Source: an uncultured Allobosea sp.
GTDB lineage: Bacteria; Pseudomonadota; Alphaproteobacteria; Rhizobiales; Beijerinckiaceae
NCBI RefSeq assembly: GCF_945956895.1
Contig: NZ_CAMFJF010000003.1
Span: forward strand, 62,001-126,000
Reading direction: 5' to 3'
DNA: 64,000 nt
The notes under the pieces are model-generated. The model worked only from the letters and a program-made list of their open reading frames with translations, was not told the DNA's origin and made no database searches. The position numbers were made by a program, and so were the translations under genes. Below, in pieces: positions 50,070 to 60,075 of this stretch. How positions within the stretch are numbered: position 1 is the first letter of the stretch; each line of letters opens with the position of its first letter.

Positions 50070-50975
50070 ATGGACCGGTTCGGCGATCTCGACGTGTTCG
50101 CACATGTGGTGACGACCAAGAGCATGTCGGCGGCCGGGCGGCAGCTCAATCTGTCGCCGGCGGTCATCTCGAAGCGCATCCGCCGGCTGGAGGAGCGGCT
50201 CGGCGTGCGCCTGCTCCAGCGCACGACGCGGCAGCTTGCCCTCACAGAGGCCGGACAGGGCTTCTACGAGCGCGTCGTCTCGATCCTGTCCTCGATCGAG
50301 GAAGCCGAGTCCTGGGTGTCGAGCGGCGCGGGCCAAGTGCGCGGCACGCTCAGGGTCTCGGCGCCGACCTCCTTCGGCCGGATGCATGTCGCGCCGCATC
50401 TCAAGCGCTTTCTCGACGCCAACCCGCTGGTGACGGTCGAGCTCGTGCTGAGCGACGCCTTCGTCGATGTCGTCGGCGAGGGTTTCGATCTGGCGATCCG
50501 AATCGCCGACCTGCAGGATTCGAGCCTCGTGGCCAAGCGCCTGGCCCGCAATCACCGGGTGCTCTGCGCGACGCCGGGCTATCTCGCCGAACACGGCACG
50601 CCGGCCGATATCGCCGAGCTGTCGCGCCATACCCTGATCGCGCATAACGCCGACCATTGGCGGCTGGACGGACCGGAAGGCCCGGTCTCGGTGCGGGTCA
50701 ACGGCCCGCTCCGGACCAATTCCAGCGAGGTCGTTCGCGAGGCGCTGCTGGGCGGCGTCGGTATCGCCCTGCGCTCGACCTGGGATGTCGGGCCGGAGCT
50801 GAAATCCGGGGCGCTGCAGCGGGTCCTGCCGGCCTACGCAGTCGGCTCGCGCGTCGCGATCTATGCGGTCTATCCGAGCCGCCGGCATATGGAGCAGAAG
50901 GTGCGCGCCTTCGTCGACTATCTCGGCGAGCTCTACGGCGCCACGCCCTATTGGGATGCGGGGCTTGCGCTCTAG
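50070..50975 (+). CDS. LysR family transcriptional regulator
   Basis: MDRFGDLDVFAHVVTTKSMSAAGRQLNLSPAVISKRIRRLEERLGVRLLQRTTRQLALTEAGQGFYERV. Confidence 0.95.
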   Translation: MDRFGDLDVFAHVVTTKSMSAAGRQLNLSPAVISKRIRRLEERLGVRLLQRTTRQLALTEAGQGFYERVVSILSSIEEAESWVSSGAGQVRGTLRVSAPTSFGRMHVAPHLKRFLDANPLVTVELVLSDAFVDVVGEGFDLAIRIADLQDSSLVAKRLARNHRVLCATPGYLAEHGTPADIAELSRHTLIAHNADHWRLDGPEGPVSVRVNGPLRTNSSEVVREALLGGVGIALRSTWDVGPELKSGALQRVLPAYAVGSRVAIYAVYPSRRHMEQKVRAFVDYLGELYGATPYWDAGLAL

Positions 50976-51000
50976 GCCATTGCCGAGCGCCGCGTCGCGC

Positions 51001-51098
51001 CGTCATGCTCGGGCTTGACCCGAGCATCTCAAGACAAGAAGGCTCCTCCTTCTGCCTGAGTTTCTCGGGTCTACGCTGCGCTTCGCCCGAGAATGACG
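51001..51098. repeat. Family D palindromic repeat, copy D2
   Basis: CGTCATGCTCGGGCTTGACCCGAGCATCTC...CTCGGGTCTACGCTGCGCTTCGCCCGAGAATGACG. Confidence 0.92.
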
Positions 51099-51122
51099 AT
51101 CGGGCATTCAGGGAGAACTGGC

Positions 51123-52055
51123 ATGTTCGGCGTGCTCGAAGGCACTGGGGTTACGGTTCACGATCCGCGGTTCCATCGCGTCATTCCGGGCTCGGCCCGC
51201 GTCGAGCGGCTCTGGACCGGCGCGCGCTGGTCGGAAGGACCGGCCTGGTTCCCGGCCCATAACACGCTGGTCTGGTCGGATATCCCGAACGACCGCATGC
51301 TGCGCTACGACGCGCTGACCGGCCAGGTCGGGACTTTCCGCCAACCGGCGCGCAACGCCAACGGCAACACGGTCGATGCGCAGGGCCGGCTCGTCACCTG
51401 CGAGCATGGCGGGCGGCAAGTGACTCGCACCGAGCATGACGGCTCGGTCACCGTGCTGGCGAGCCATTTCGGCGGAAAACGCCTGAATTCGCCCAACGAT
51501 GTGGTGGTGAAGTCGGACGGCTCGATCTGGTTCACCGACCCCGATTACGGCATCCTCAGCGACTATGAGGGCGACAAGTCCCCAAGTGAGATCGGCGCCT
51601 GCAACGTTTACCGGATCGATGGGCAGAGCGGCGAGATCGCGATCGTCGCCGACGATTTCGTCAAGCCCAACGGCCTCGCCTTCTCGCCTGACGAAAGCAT
51701 CCTCTACATCGCCGATACCGGCGCCAGCCACGATCCCGAAAACGGGCCGCGGCATATCCGCAGCTTCCAGATGGGCGCGGACGGCATCACGCTCGGCGCG
51801 TCGGAAGTGTTCGCCACCTGCACCGCAGGGCTGTTCGACGGCTTCCGCCTCGATGTCGAGGGCCGGATATGGACCAGCGCAGCCGACGGCGTCCATATCT
51901 ACCACCCGGACGGCACGCTGATCGGCAGGGTCGCGATCCCCGAAATCGTCGCCAATGTCTGCTGGGGCGGCCCGAAGCTCAACCGCCTGTTCATCTGCGG
52001 CACGACCTCGCTCTATGCGGTGATGACGCACACGAACGGGGCGCGGCGACCGTAA
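51123..52055 (+). CDS. SMP-30/gluconolactonase/LRE family protein
   Basis: LWTGARWSEGPAWFPAHNTLVWSDIPNDRMLRYD, LNSPNDVVVKSDGSIWFTDPDYGI, KPNGLAFSPDESILYIADTG. Confidence 0.92.
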   Translation: MFGVLEGTGVTVHDPRFHRVIPGSARVERLWTGARWSEGPAWFPAHNTLVWSDIPNDRMLRYDALTGQVGTFRQPARNANGNTVDAQGRLVTCEHGGRQVTRTEHDGSVTVLASHFGGKRLNSPNDVVVKSDGSIWFTDPDYGILSDYEGDKSPSEIGACNVYRIDGQSGEIAIVADDFVKPNGLAFSPDESILYIADTGASHDPENGPRHIRSFQMGADGITLGASEVFATCTAGLFDGFRLDVEGRIWTSAADGVHIYHPDGTLIGRVAIPEIVANVCWGGPKLNRLFICGTTSLYAVMTHTNGARRP

Positions 52056-52076
52056 GGGCTTTTTTCGGCGCCTCAC

Positions 52077-52120
52077 CGTCATCCCGAGGTGGGCGGCAGG
52101 TCCGAGCCCGGAACCGATGA
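52077..52120. repeat. Family E half-element remnant (single arm), copy E3
   Basis: GTCATCCCGAGG...CGAGCCCGGAACCGATGA similar to one arm of E1/E2; abuts D3. Confidence 0.55.
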
Positions 52121-52130
52121 ACACGAGGGA

Positions 52131-52224
52131 CGTCATTCTCGGGCGAAGCGAAGCGCAGACCCGAGAATCTCAGGACAAGAAGGCACTGGTTTAAGAGATG
52201 CCCGGGTCAAGCCCGGGCATGACG
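52131..52224. repeat. Family D palindromic repeat, copy D3
   Basis: CGTCATTCTCGGGCGAAGCGAAGCGCAGACCCGAGAATCTC...GAGATGCCCGGGTCAAGCCCGGGCATGACG. Confidence 0.93.
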
Positions 52225-52265
52225 AAGGGCTCCATCAAAGCCGAGCAGATCAGGATCGGCCCCGG

Positions 52266-53330
52266 TCAGGAGCCCGGCGGCACGTTCTTCACGCGGGCCA
52301 GGACGAGCGGCATGGCGAGCCCGATCACGACGAAGCGCACGAGGTGGTGCGCGCCGACATAGAGCGTGTCGAGCCCCATGGCGAAGGCGAGCATCGCCAT
52401 CGCCTCCAGGCCTCCCGGCACGAAGGCCGCCATGCCGCTGGCATAGGAGACATTGGCGAGCCAGGCTGCCGGCCAGGCGAAGACGAAAGCCACGACGATC
52501 GAGACGGCAAAGCCGCCGATGGCGAGCGGGAACAGCCCCTTCAGCTCGCCCCGCGGAATATGCGCAATGCGCCCGCCCATGGTGGTACCCAGCAGGATCT
52601 GCACGGCGATCTGGATCGGCATGGGCAGCGCGCCCTCGATGAGACCGCTGCCGTGGAGCGCGGCGCTCGCGAAGGTGGCGCCGAACATCAACGGCGCGGA
52701 GAGGCCCAGCCGCTCGAAGACGAGCCCGAGCGCCAGCCCCGCCATCGTCAGGCCGAACATCGTGTCGGCCCCGACCGATTGGGCGACGGGCACCGGCATG
52801 CCGGCGGAGGCGCCGCTCAGTTGCATGACGCTCGGCAGAAGCGCGACCAGGACGAGCAGGCGAAACAGCTGGACGACGGAGATCCGGCCGATATTGGCGC
52901 CCTTCGCCTGCGCCACCGCGAGCACGGTCGACAAGGCGCCGGGGGCGGCGGCGAGCAAGGCGTCGATCCAGGGCCAGCGCGCGACATGGCGCAGATAGGC
53001 GCCCGTCGCGAGCATGATCGCGGTGACGCCGACGAGAAGGATGACGAGGGAAGCGGGATAGCGGGCCGCTGCTGCCAGTGCTTCGGGCGTCGCCGCCGAA
53101 CCGAGGATCGTGCCCGACAGAACCATGGTGGAATCGAACCAGGGCCGGCGCAGCGTCGGCAGCGGGCGGATGAGCGCAACGATCGTGCTGATCAGCATCG
53201 AGCCGGAAAGCCAGGCCGCGGGCATGCCGAGCAGCGCAAAGGCGCCGCCCCCGACAGCCGCCAGCGCGATGACCAGAATCTCCCGCCAGAGGATCGTCAG
53301 CCGGGTCTTGGGGTAGCCGAACGCCTTCAT
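52266..53330 (-). CDS. AbrB family membrane protein (AbrB-duplication type)
   Basis: Multi-TM; LLGMPAAWLSGSMLISTIVAL, GALSTVLAVAQAKGANIGRISVVQLFRLLVLVALLP. Confidence 0.82.
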   Translation of the reverse strand: MKAFGYPKTRLTILWREILVIALAAVGGGAFALLGMPAAWLSGSMLISTIVALIRPLPTLRRPWFDSTMVLSGTILGSAATPEALAAAARYPASLVILLVGVTAIMLATGAYLRHVARWPWIDALLAAAPGALSTVLAVAQAKGANIGRISVVQLFRLLVLVALLPSVMQLSGASAGMPVPVAQSVGADTMFGLTMAGLALGLVFERLGLSAPLMFGATFASAALHGSGLIEGALPMPIQIAVQILLGTTMGGRIAHIPRGELKGLFPLAIGGFAVSIVVAFVFAWPAAWLANVSYASGMAAFVPGGLEAMAMLAFAMGLDTLYVGAHHLVRFVVIGLAMPLVLARVKNVPPGS

Positions 53331-53449
53331 CGCCTTCCCGTCGCGCCGGGGACAGGCGGCGCCGGGCGTTCATGGCGACGGGCCGGCGACGGGTCAACCG
53401 GCCGGTTCCCTGCTGGATGCAGGGCGGCGTTGCGCCGCCCGCTCTAGGA

Positions 53450-54643
53450 TCAGAGGATGGCCAGGGCCTTCTGCAGGCGCGCCACGGCCTCGACCAGATC
53501 GGAGGATTTGCGGGCGAAGCAGAGGCGAAGGCCGGTCTCGCCGCCGGGGCCGAAAGCCGTGCCGGGGGCGAGGCCGACATTGGCGCTGTCGACCAGATCG
53601 AGCGCGAGCTTGCGTGAATCCTCGCGGCCATCGACCGAGAAGAACTGGTAGAACGCCCCGACCGGCGCCGAGAGCGTGACGCGGTTCGTCGCCTTCAGCC
53701 CCTCGAACACGATGCGGCGTCCCTCGGCCGCGCGCGCGATCTGCTCGGCGACGAAGCCTTCGCCCTCGTCGAGGGCGGCGATGGCGCCGCGCTGGACGAA
53801 GACCGGCGAACCGGAAGTCGAGTACTGGATGAGGTTCTCGACGATCTGCCCGAAGGCGACGGGCACCTCGATCCAGCCGATACGCCAGCCGGTCATCGCC
53901 CAGTTCTTCGAGAAGGTCTGGACGAAGATGACGCGGTCCTCGGCCTCCATGATGTCGTGGAAGGAGGGCGCGCGCTCCGAGCCGTCATAGACGAAGCGGC
54001 CATAAATCTCGTCGGCGATGAGCCAGATGCCGTGCTTGCGCGAGAGTGCGAGCAGCGCCTCCTGCTCGGCCCTGGTCGCAGTCCAGCCGGTAGGGTTCGA
54101 CGGCGAGTTCACGAGGATGCCGCGTGTGCGCGGCGTGATCGCGGCGGCGAGCCTGTCGAGATCGAGGGTGAAGCGGCCCTGCGCGTAATCCATCGGGACG
54201 CAGACGGTCGCCGCACCGCTGACGCCGACGGCGGCGCCGAAATTCGGCCAGGCCGGGGTCGGGATGAGGATCTCGTCGCCGGGGCCGGCGATCATCCGCA
54301 CGGCGATCTGGACCGACTGCATGCCCGAGCCGGTGACGAAGAAGCTCTCGGGCGAGAATTTGCGGCCATAGACGCGCTGGTGATAGCGGGCGAGCGCCTC
54401 GCGCAATTCCGGAATGCCGCGCTGCCAGGTGTAGAAGGTCTCGCCCGCCGCGAGCGAGCGCGCCGCGGCATCGGCGATGAAGGCCGGAGTCGAGAGATCG
54501 CCCTCCCCGACCCAGAGCGGGATCAGGCCGGGCTTGAGCCGGCCGTGATTGACCACTTCGACGATCCCGCTCTCCGGCGCGTTCCGGGCTTCGGGGCGAA
54601 GCTCGGCGATCAGGGTGCTGCCCGGCAGGATGGCGGTGTTCAT
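53450..54643 (-). CDS. Pyridoxal phosphate-dependent aminotransferase (class I/II)
   Basis: LVNSPSNPTGWTATRAEQEALLALSRKHGIWLIADEIYGRFVYDG, FVQTFSKNWAMTGWRIGWIEVP. Confidence 0.93.
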   Translation of the reverse strand: MNTAILPGSTLIAELRPEARNAPESGIVEVVNHGRLKPGLIPLWVGEGDLSTPAFIADAAARSLAAGETFYTWQRGIPELREALARYHQRVYGRKFSPESFFVTGSGMQSVQIAVRMIAGPGDEILIPTPAWPNFGAAVGVSGAATVCVPMDYAQGRFTLDLDRLAAAITPRTRGILVNSPSNPTGWTATRAEQEALLALSRKHGIWLIADEIYGRFVYDGSERAPSFHDIMEAEDRVIFVQTFSKNWAMTGWRIGWIEVPVAFGQIVENLIQYSTSGSPVFVQRGAIAALDEGEGFVAEQIARAAEGRRIVFEGLKATNRVTLSAPVGAFYQFFSVDGREDSRKLALDLVDSANVGLAPGTAFGPGGETGLRLCFARKSSDLVEAVARLQKALAIL

Positions 54644-54730
54644 CGGGATCGGCCTCACGAAAATACGATGCCTCACCTTTAGCCGATTGCAGCAAGGCGA
54701 GGCATGAAATCGCGAGATCGGGTCGATCGG

Positions 54731-54752
54731 CGGCCGTGATGAATCACGGCCG
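54731..54752 (-). terminator. Hairpin downstream of mscL
   Basis: CGGCCGTGAT-GA-ATCACGGCCG perfect dyad. Confidence 0.55.
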
Positions 54753-54766
54753 CGCGACGGTTGGGG

Positions 54767-55186
54767 TCAGGCCTGCTTCTGCTTGAGCAGGTCGCGGATC
54801 TCACCGAGCAGAACGACATCGTCGGGCTTCGCGGCGGGAGCCTCTGCCTTCGGCGGCTCCTTCTTCTGCAGCTGGTTGATGCCCTTGACCACGAGGAACA
54901 AGACGAAGGCGATGATCAGGAAATTGATCGCAACGGTGACGAAGTTGCCATAGGCTAGCACCGCGCCCTGCTTCCTGGCTTCCGAGAGGATCGGCGAGGT
55001 CACCGCCTTGTTGAGACCGATGAAATAGTTCGAGTAGTCGACGCCGCCGAGCGCGCCGATGAAGGGCATGATGATATCGGAGACGAGCGAGTCGACGATC
55101 CGGCTGAACGCGGCGCCGATGATGACGCCGATGGCGAGGTCGACGACATTGCCCTTGAGGGCGAATTTCTTGAATTCTTCCAACAT
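54767..55186 (-). CDS. mscL: Large-conductance mechanosensitive channel protein
   Basis: [55 protein letters not shown]. Confidence 0.97.
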   Translation of the reverse strand: MLEEFKKFALKGNVVDLAIGVIIGAAFSRIVDSLVSDIIMPFIGALGGVDYSNYFIGLNKAVTSPILSEARKQGAVLAYGNFVTVAINFLIIAFVLFLVVKGINQLQKKEPPKAEAPAAKPDDVVLLGEIRDLLKQKQA

Positions 55187-55417
55187 GGTGCACCCCTTGA
55201 GAATCGACAAGGCTACCCCAACAGCCTGATCCCGACGCTAGACCAGCCTCGCAGAGCAGGGAAAGCCCGAAAACGCGCCGATGCCGGCCCTATTCCACGG
55301 AGAATGCAAAGAGTTGGGGATGAATCCGGCTCGGAAACGCAACCCTTACCCTGAGAGGGCAGCCGCCAAAGGCGCTCCCGTCCTCGAGAAGCTGACCTTG
55401 CCCCCCCAAATGCGCGG

Positions 55418-55522
55418 GTCATCCCGGCCGGAGCGAAGCGGAGATCCGGGATCCATTCCGAAGCCTTTCAGATCAGGGTTCCGGCATGGATCCCGGGTCT
55501 CCCTGCGGTCGCCCGGGATGAC
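55418..55522. repeat. Family B palindromic repeat, copy B3
   Basis: GTCATCCCGGCCGGAGCGAAGCGGAGATCCGGGATCCAT...ATGGATCCCGGGTCTCCCTGCGGTCGCCCGGGATGAC. Confidence 0.92.
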
Positions 55523-55697
55523 CTGTGCAGTTTCGAGCAGACACTGATCAAAGTCATTGCGTGCCTGGGCGGCCAGGCTCTCGGGATGAGGGCTGCATTT
55601 TTCGAACGGGCTATTGTACCCTGCCGCAAACCCGGAAACGGAACACGATGGCGCCTGCAACCCGGCCTCGCTCGCACACGATATCCACGAGGGCGGC

Positions 55698-58600
55698 ATG
55701 ATCCCCGCCTGGTCCGTGGTGCTGGTCGCGCTCGCTTATCTCTGTGGGCTCTTTGCCGTCGCCCATGTCGCCGATACCTCCGGGCGCAAGCTGATGACCG
55801 GCCGGGCGCGAACCACGGTCTATGCGCTGGCGCTCGGCGTCTACTGCACCTCCTGGACGTTCTACGGCTCGGTCGGCTTCGCCAATCGCGCCGGCTTCGA
55901 CTTCCTCGGCATCTATGTCGGACCGATCCTCGTGATCGGGCTGGGCCACCGCTTCGTCGCCCGCATCGTCGGGATCGCGAAGTCTCAGAACATCACCTCG
56001 ATCGCCGATTTCGTCGGGGCGCGCTACGGCAAGAGCGAGCGCGTCGCCGCGCTGGTCTGCATCGTCGCGGTGATCGGGGCGCTGCCCTATATCTCGCTGC
56101 AACTGAAGGCCGTCGCCAACTCGCTCTCGGTCTTCCTGGCCGCGGCCGGCGGCCATGCGCCTCCGTCGGACGTGCCGGTGCTGAGTGACCTGCCCTTCCT
56201 GGTCGCCGTCGTGCTCGCCGGCTTCGCCTGCGCCTTCGGCACCCGCCACATCGACGCCACCGAGCACCAGGACGGCCTGGTGCTGGCGATCGCTGTCGAA
56301 TCCCTGATCAAGCTCGTCGCCTTCCTCGTGCTCGGCTTCTTCATCGTCTACGGGCTGTTCGGCGGCCCCGGCGACCTGCTGGCACAAGCTGCAAAACCGG
56401 TCGACGGCGCCCTGCCGATCTGGGAGCGCACCTCGAGCTGGCCGAACTTCCTGACGCTGACGCTGCTATCGAGCTGCGCCGCATTGCTGCTGGCGCGGCA
56501 GTTCCACATGACCATCGTCGAGAACCGCGACGTGCGCGACGTGCGCCGCGCGGCCTGGATGTTTCCGCTCTATCTCGTGCTGATCAACCTGTTCGTGCTG
56601 CCGCTCGCGGCCGCCGGCGAGATCCTGATCCCCGGCAGCGGCGTCGACCGCGACATGACCGTGCTGCTGCTGCCCTTGCAGCGCGAGGCCGGGGTGATCG
56701 CCCTCCTCGTCTTCGTTGGCGGACTCTCCGCCGCGACCGCGATGGTGATCGTCGCCTCGGTCGCGCTGGCGATCATGATCTCCAACCATCTCGTCATGCC
56801 GCTGCTGCTGCGCGGCCGCCGCAGCCTGAGCGACCCCGGCCGCGCCTTCAGACGGTTCGGCGGGCGCGATGACGGCGACAGCAATCTCGGCGGCGATCTC
56901 GGCTCGCAGGTGGTGATCATCCGGCGATTGAGCATCTTCCTCGTGATCCTGCTCGGTTATCTCTATTACCGCGCCTCGGGCGAGGCGGCGCTGGTCTCGA
57001 TCGGCCTGCTCTCCTTCGCCGCGACGGCGCAGATCGCGCCGGCCTTTTTCGGCGGGCTGATCTGGCGGCGCGGCACCTCGCTGGGCGCCGCGGCGGGACT
57101 GACGATCGGCACGCTAGTCTGGGCCTATACGCTCTTGATGCCGAGCCTCGCGCTGCCCGGTGGCTGGTGGAGCAGCATCGTCACCGAAGGCCCGTTCGGA
57201 GCCGGCATCTTCAGGCCTGAAGCGATGTTCGGGCTGGAATGGCCGGCGCTGCCGCATGGCGTGTTCTGGAGCCTCGGCCTCAACATCCTCGCCTATATCG
57301 GCTTCTCGCTGCTCCGCCCGGCCAATGCGATGGAACGCTTGCAGGCCAATGCCTTCGTCGCTTCCCAGCCGGCGACGATGGCGCAGTCCTTCTCGCTCTG
57401 GCGCACCACGATCACCGAGGGCGAGCTGCAATCGACGATCGCGCGCTATCTCGGGGCGGAGCGCACGCAGCGCGCCTTCGAGGGCTTCAACAGCGGCCGC
57501 GGCGAGGCCTCGGAAAGCGGGCGCCAGGCCGATATCCATCTGCTGCGCTTCGGCGAGCACCTGCTCTCCTCGGCGATCGGCGCGGCCTCCTCGCGCCTCG
57601 TCCTGTCGTTGCTGCTGAAGCGACGCAACCTCTCGACCGAGGCCGCCTTCAAGCTGCTCGACGATGCCTCGGCCGCGCTCCAGTACAATCGCGACATCCT
57701 CCAGCACGGGCTCGACCATGCCGGCCAGGGCATCACCGTGCTCGACCGGGACCTGCGCCTGCTCGCCTGGAACCAGGCCTTCATCCAGCTCTACGACCTG
57801 CCGGCCTCGCTGGTCCGGTTCGGCACCGGGCTCGACGAGATCGTGCGCTTCAACGCCGGGCGCGGCGCCTATGGCACCGGTGCGCGCGACGAGTTGATGG
57901 CGGCGCGGCTGGAAAGCTTCATCAACGACCGCGAGCCGGTCCGTCTCAAGCTCTACCCCTCGAAGAAGGTCATCGAGGTCCGTACCAACGCCCTTCCCGA
58001 TGGCGGCTTCGTCACGACCTATACCGACATCACCGACACCGTCGCCGGCGAAGAGGAGCTCGAACGCGCCAACGAAAGCCTTGAGCGTCGCGTCGCCGAG
58101 CGCACCGAGGAACTCCTCCACGTCAATGCCGAGCTGCAACGAGCCAAGGCCGAGGCCGAGGCCGCCAACGCCTCGAAGACGCGCTTCCTCGCCGCCGCCA
58201 GCCACGACATCCTGCAACCACTCAATGCCGCGCGGCTCTACGCGACCTCGCTGGTCGAGCGCGACCGCAGCGGCGGCCAGCCCGAGCTCGCCGAGAATAT
58301 CGATGCGTCGCTCGACGCGGTCGAGGAAATCCTGACGGCGCTTCTGGAGATCTCGCGGCTCGACGGCGGGGCGCTCAAGCCGGAGCTCTCCTCCTTCCGG
58401 CTGGACGAACTGATGCGCCAGCTCCAGCGCGAATTCGAGCCCAGCGCCCAGGAGAAGGGCTTGAAGCTCGTCTTCATGCCGACCAGCCTGACCTTGCGCT
58501 CGGACCGGCGCCTGCTGCGCCGTCTGCTGCAGAACCTGATCTCCAACGCGATCAAGTACACGCCGAACGGCAAGGTGCTGATCGGCTGCCGGCGTCGCGG

Positions 58601-59270
58601 CAATCAGGTCGCGGTCGAGGTCATCGATACCGGGCTCGGCATCCCCCAGAGCAAGCAGAAGACCGTGTTCCGCGAATTCCAGCGGCTCGACCAGGGCGCG
58701 AAGGTGGCGCGTGGCCTCGGCCTCGGTCTCTCGATCGTGCAGCGCATCGCGCGTGCGCTCGACCATGGGCTGACGCTCGACTCGGCGCCGGGACGCGGCA
58801 CGCGCTTCTCGATTCGAGTCCCGCGCGCCGCGCCGCTCCCGGCCATGACGACCGCGGCCGCGCCACGCAATGCGCCGGCCGGGCAGCTCGCGGGCATGCG
58901 GCTCCTTGTCGTCGACAACGAGCCCGCCATCCTCGACGGCATGAAGCGCCTGCTTGAAGGCTGGGGCTGCCGGGTCACGATCGCCGCCAGCCTCGAAGAG
59001 GCGCTCCCACATGTCGGCAGCAAGGGCGAGGCGGATGTGCTGATCGCCGACTACCATCTCGACCACGGGAACGGGCTGACTGCGATCAGCACGCTCCGTG
59101 CCCGCGCCCGCACGCCGATGCCGGCGATCCTGCTCACCGCCGACCGGACGCCGCATGTGCGCGAGGCCGCGAACGCGCTCGACGTGCACCTGCTCAACAA
59201 GCCGCTCAAGCCGGCCGCCTTACGGGCGCTGCTGGCGCAGTGGCGCGCGACGCGGCTGGCGGCGGAGTAA
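55698..59270 (+). CDS. Hybrid sensor histidine kinase/response regulator with N-terminal SSS (sodium/solute symporter) domain
   Basis: N-terminal SSSF-like TMs (MIPAWSVVLVALAYLCGLFAVAHVAD...YALALGVYCTSWTFYGSVGFANRAG), HisKA SHDILQPLNAARLYATSL, HATPase, C-terminal REC (LLVVDNEPAILDGMKRLLEGWGC). Confidence 0.93.
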   Translation: MIPAWSVVLVALAYLCGLFAVAHVADTSGRKLMTGRARTTVYALALGVYCTSWTFYGSVGFANRAGFDFLGIYVGPILVIGLGHRFVARIVGIAKSQNITSIADFVGARYGKSERVAALVCIVAVIGALPYISLQLKAVANSLSVFLAAAGGHAPPSDVPVLSDLPFLVAVVLAGFACAFGTRHIDATEHQDGLVLAIAVESLIKLVAFLVLGFFIVYGLFGGPGDLLAQAAKPVDGALPIWERTSSWPNFLTLTLLSSCAALLLARQFHMTIVENRDVRDVRRAAWMFPLYLVLINLFVLPLAAAGEILIPGSGVDRDMTVLLLPLQREAGVIALLVFVGGLSAATAMVIVASVALAIMISNHLVMPLLLRGRRSLSDPGRAFRRFGGRDDGDSNLGGDLGSQVVIIRRLSIFLVILLGYLYYRASGEAALVSIGLLSFAATAQIAPAFFGGLIWRRGTSLGAAAGLTIGTLVWAYTLLMPSLALPGGWWSSIVTEGPFGAGIFRPEAMFGLEWPALPHGVFWSLGLNILAYIGFSLLRPANAMERLQANAFVASQPATMAQSFSLWRTTITEGELQSTIARYLGAERTQRAFEGFNSGRGEASESGRQADIHLLRFGEHLLSSAIGAASSRLVLSLLLKRRNLSTEAAFKLLDDASAALQYNRDILQHGLDHAGQGITVLDRDLRLLAWNQAFIQLYDLPASLVRFGTGLDEIVRFNAGRGAYGTGARDELMAARLESFINDREPVRLKLYPSKKVIEVRTNALPDGGFVTTYTDITDTVAGEEELERANESLERRVAERTEELLHVNAELQRAKAEAEAANASKTRFLAAASHDILQPLNAARLYATSLVERDRSGGQPELAENIDASLDAVEEILTALLEISRLDGGALKPELSSFRLDELMRQLQREFEPSAQEKGLKLVFMPTSLTLRSDRRLLRRLLQNLISNAIKYTPNGKVLIGCRRRGNQVAVEVIDTGLGIPQSKQKTVFREFQRLDQGAKVARGLGLGLSIVQRIARALDHGLTLDSAPGRGTRFSIRVPRAAPLPAMTTAAAPRNAPAGQLAGMRLLVVDNEPAILDGMKRLLEGWGCRVTIAASLEEALPHVGSKGEADVLIADYHLDHGNGLTAISTLRARARTPMPAILLTADRTPHVREAANALDVHLLNKPLKPAALRALLAQWRATRLAAE

Positions 59271-59300
59271 GCACCGCTCTACGTGCTCGGAACCACGACC

Positions 59301-59389
59301 GTCATCCCGGGCTTGCCCCGGGATCCATCGTAAAGCGCAGAGCCCTACGATGGATTCCGGAGTTCCGCTTCGCTCCATCCGGGATGACG
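59301..59389. repeat. Family B palindromic repeat, copy B4
   Basis: GTCATCCCGGGCTTGCCCCGGGATCCATCG...CGATGGATTCCGG...CCGGGATGACGG. Confidence 0.92.
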
Positions 59390-59409
59390 GTAGAGGTTCG
59401 AGCGCTCTC

Positions 59410-59970
59410 TCAGGCAGCGGTCGAGGCGGCGCTGCGCATGGCGTCCTCGGAGGCGAGGAAGGCCGCGACCTCCGGGCTCGGCTCCGGGCTCTGCGCGATA
59501 ACGCCGATCTCGCCGAGCAGACGCGCGACCGGGACATAGGCGCGAACCTTCTTGTCGTAGAGCGCGGCCCGGACCAGCGCGACCGCAGCGACGATCTCGG
59601 TGCCGTCCCGGCCCTGCATCAGCATGCGATGCTGCATCACCAACCAGTTCTCGCTCCAGCACAGGATGGTCGTCTCGACCCGGAACGGGCGAAACAGACG
59701 CATCTCGCGGCGGAAGCGGATCGTGCCGGCATTGACCACCGGCAGCCAGCGATGGCGCAGCACCGCCCGCCACAAGCCGCTGCGCAGCATCAGGTCGAGC
59801 CGGCCGAGATCCATCAGCGTCCAGTAGCGGCCATTGTTCATGTGCAGGCTGGTGTCGAGATCGTGGAACCAGACCCGGAAAGGCAGGACGGACGCATCTG
59901 CCGGCAAGTCGAGCCGCGGGCGGAAGCGCGTCGTCAGCAGAAGCCAGATCAGGCGGAACCAGAGATTCAT
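59410..59970 (-). CDS. Acyl-CoA thioesterase, 4HBT/hotdog family
   Basis: LPFRVWFHDLDTSLHMNNGRYWTLMDLGRLDLMLRSGLW. Confidence 0.85.
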   Translation of the reverse strand: MNLWFRLIWLLLTTRFRPRLDLPADASVLPFRVWFHDLDTSLHMNNGRYWTLMDLGRLDLMLRSGLWRAVLRHRWLPVVNAGTIRFRREMRLFRPFRVETTILCWSENWLVMQHRMLMQGRDGTEIVAAVALVRAALYDKKVRAYVPVARLLGEIGVIAQSPEPSPEVAAFLASEDAMRSAASTAA

Positions 59971-60075
59971 GGGGAGCTTTTCCGCACCGGATCGATCGCG
60001 TGCGCGCCTCCATGTCATGGAGATGCCGGCACTGTCGATCATGCTATCGTCTGCCCATCGCTTCGGAGCCAGCCC

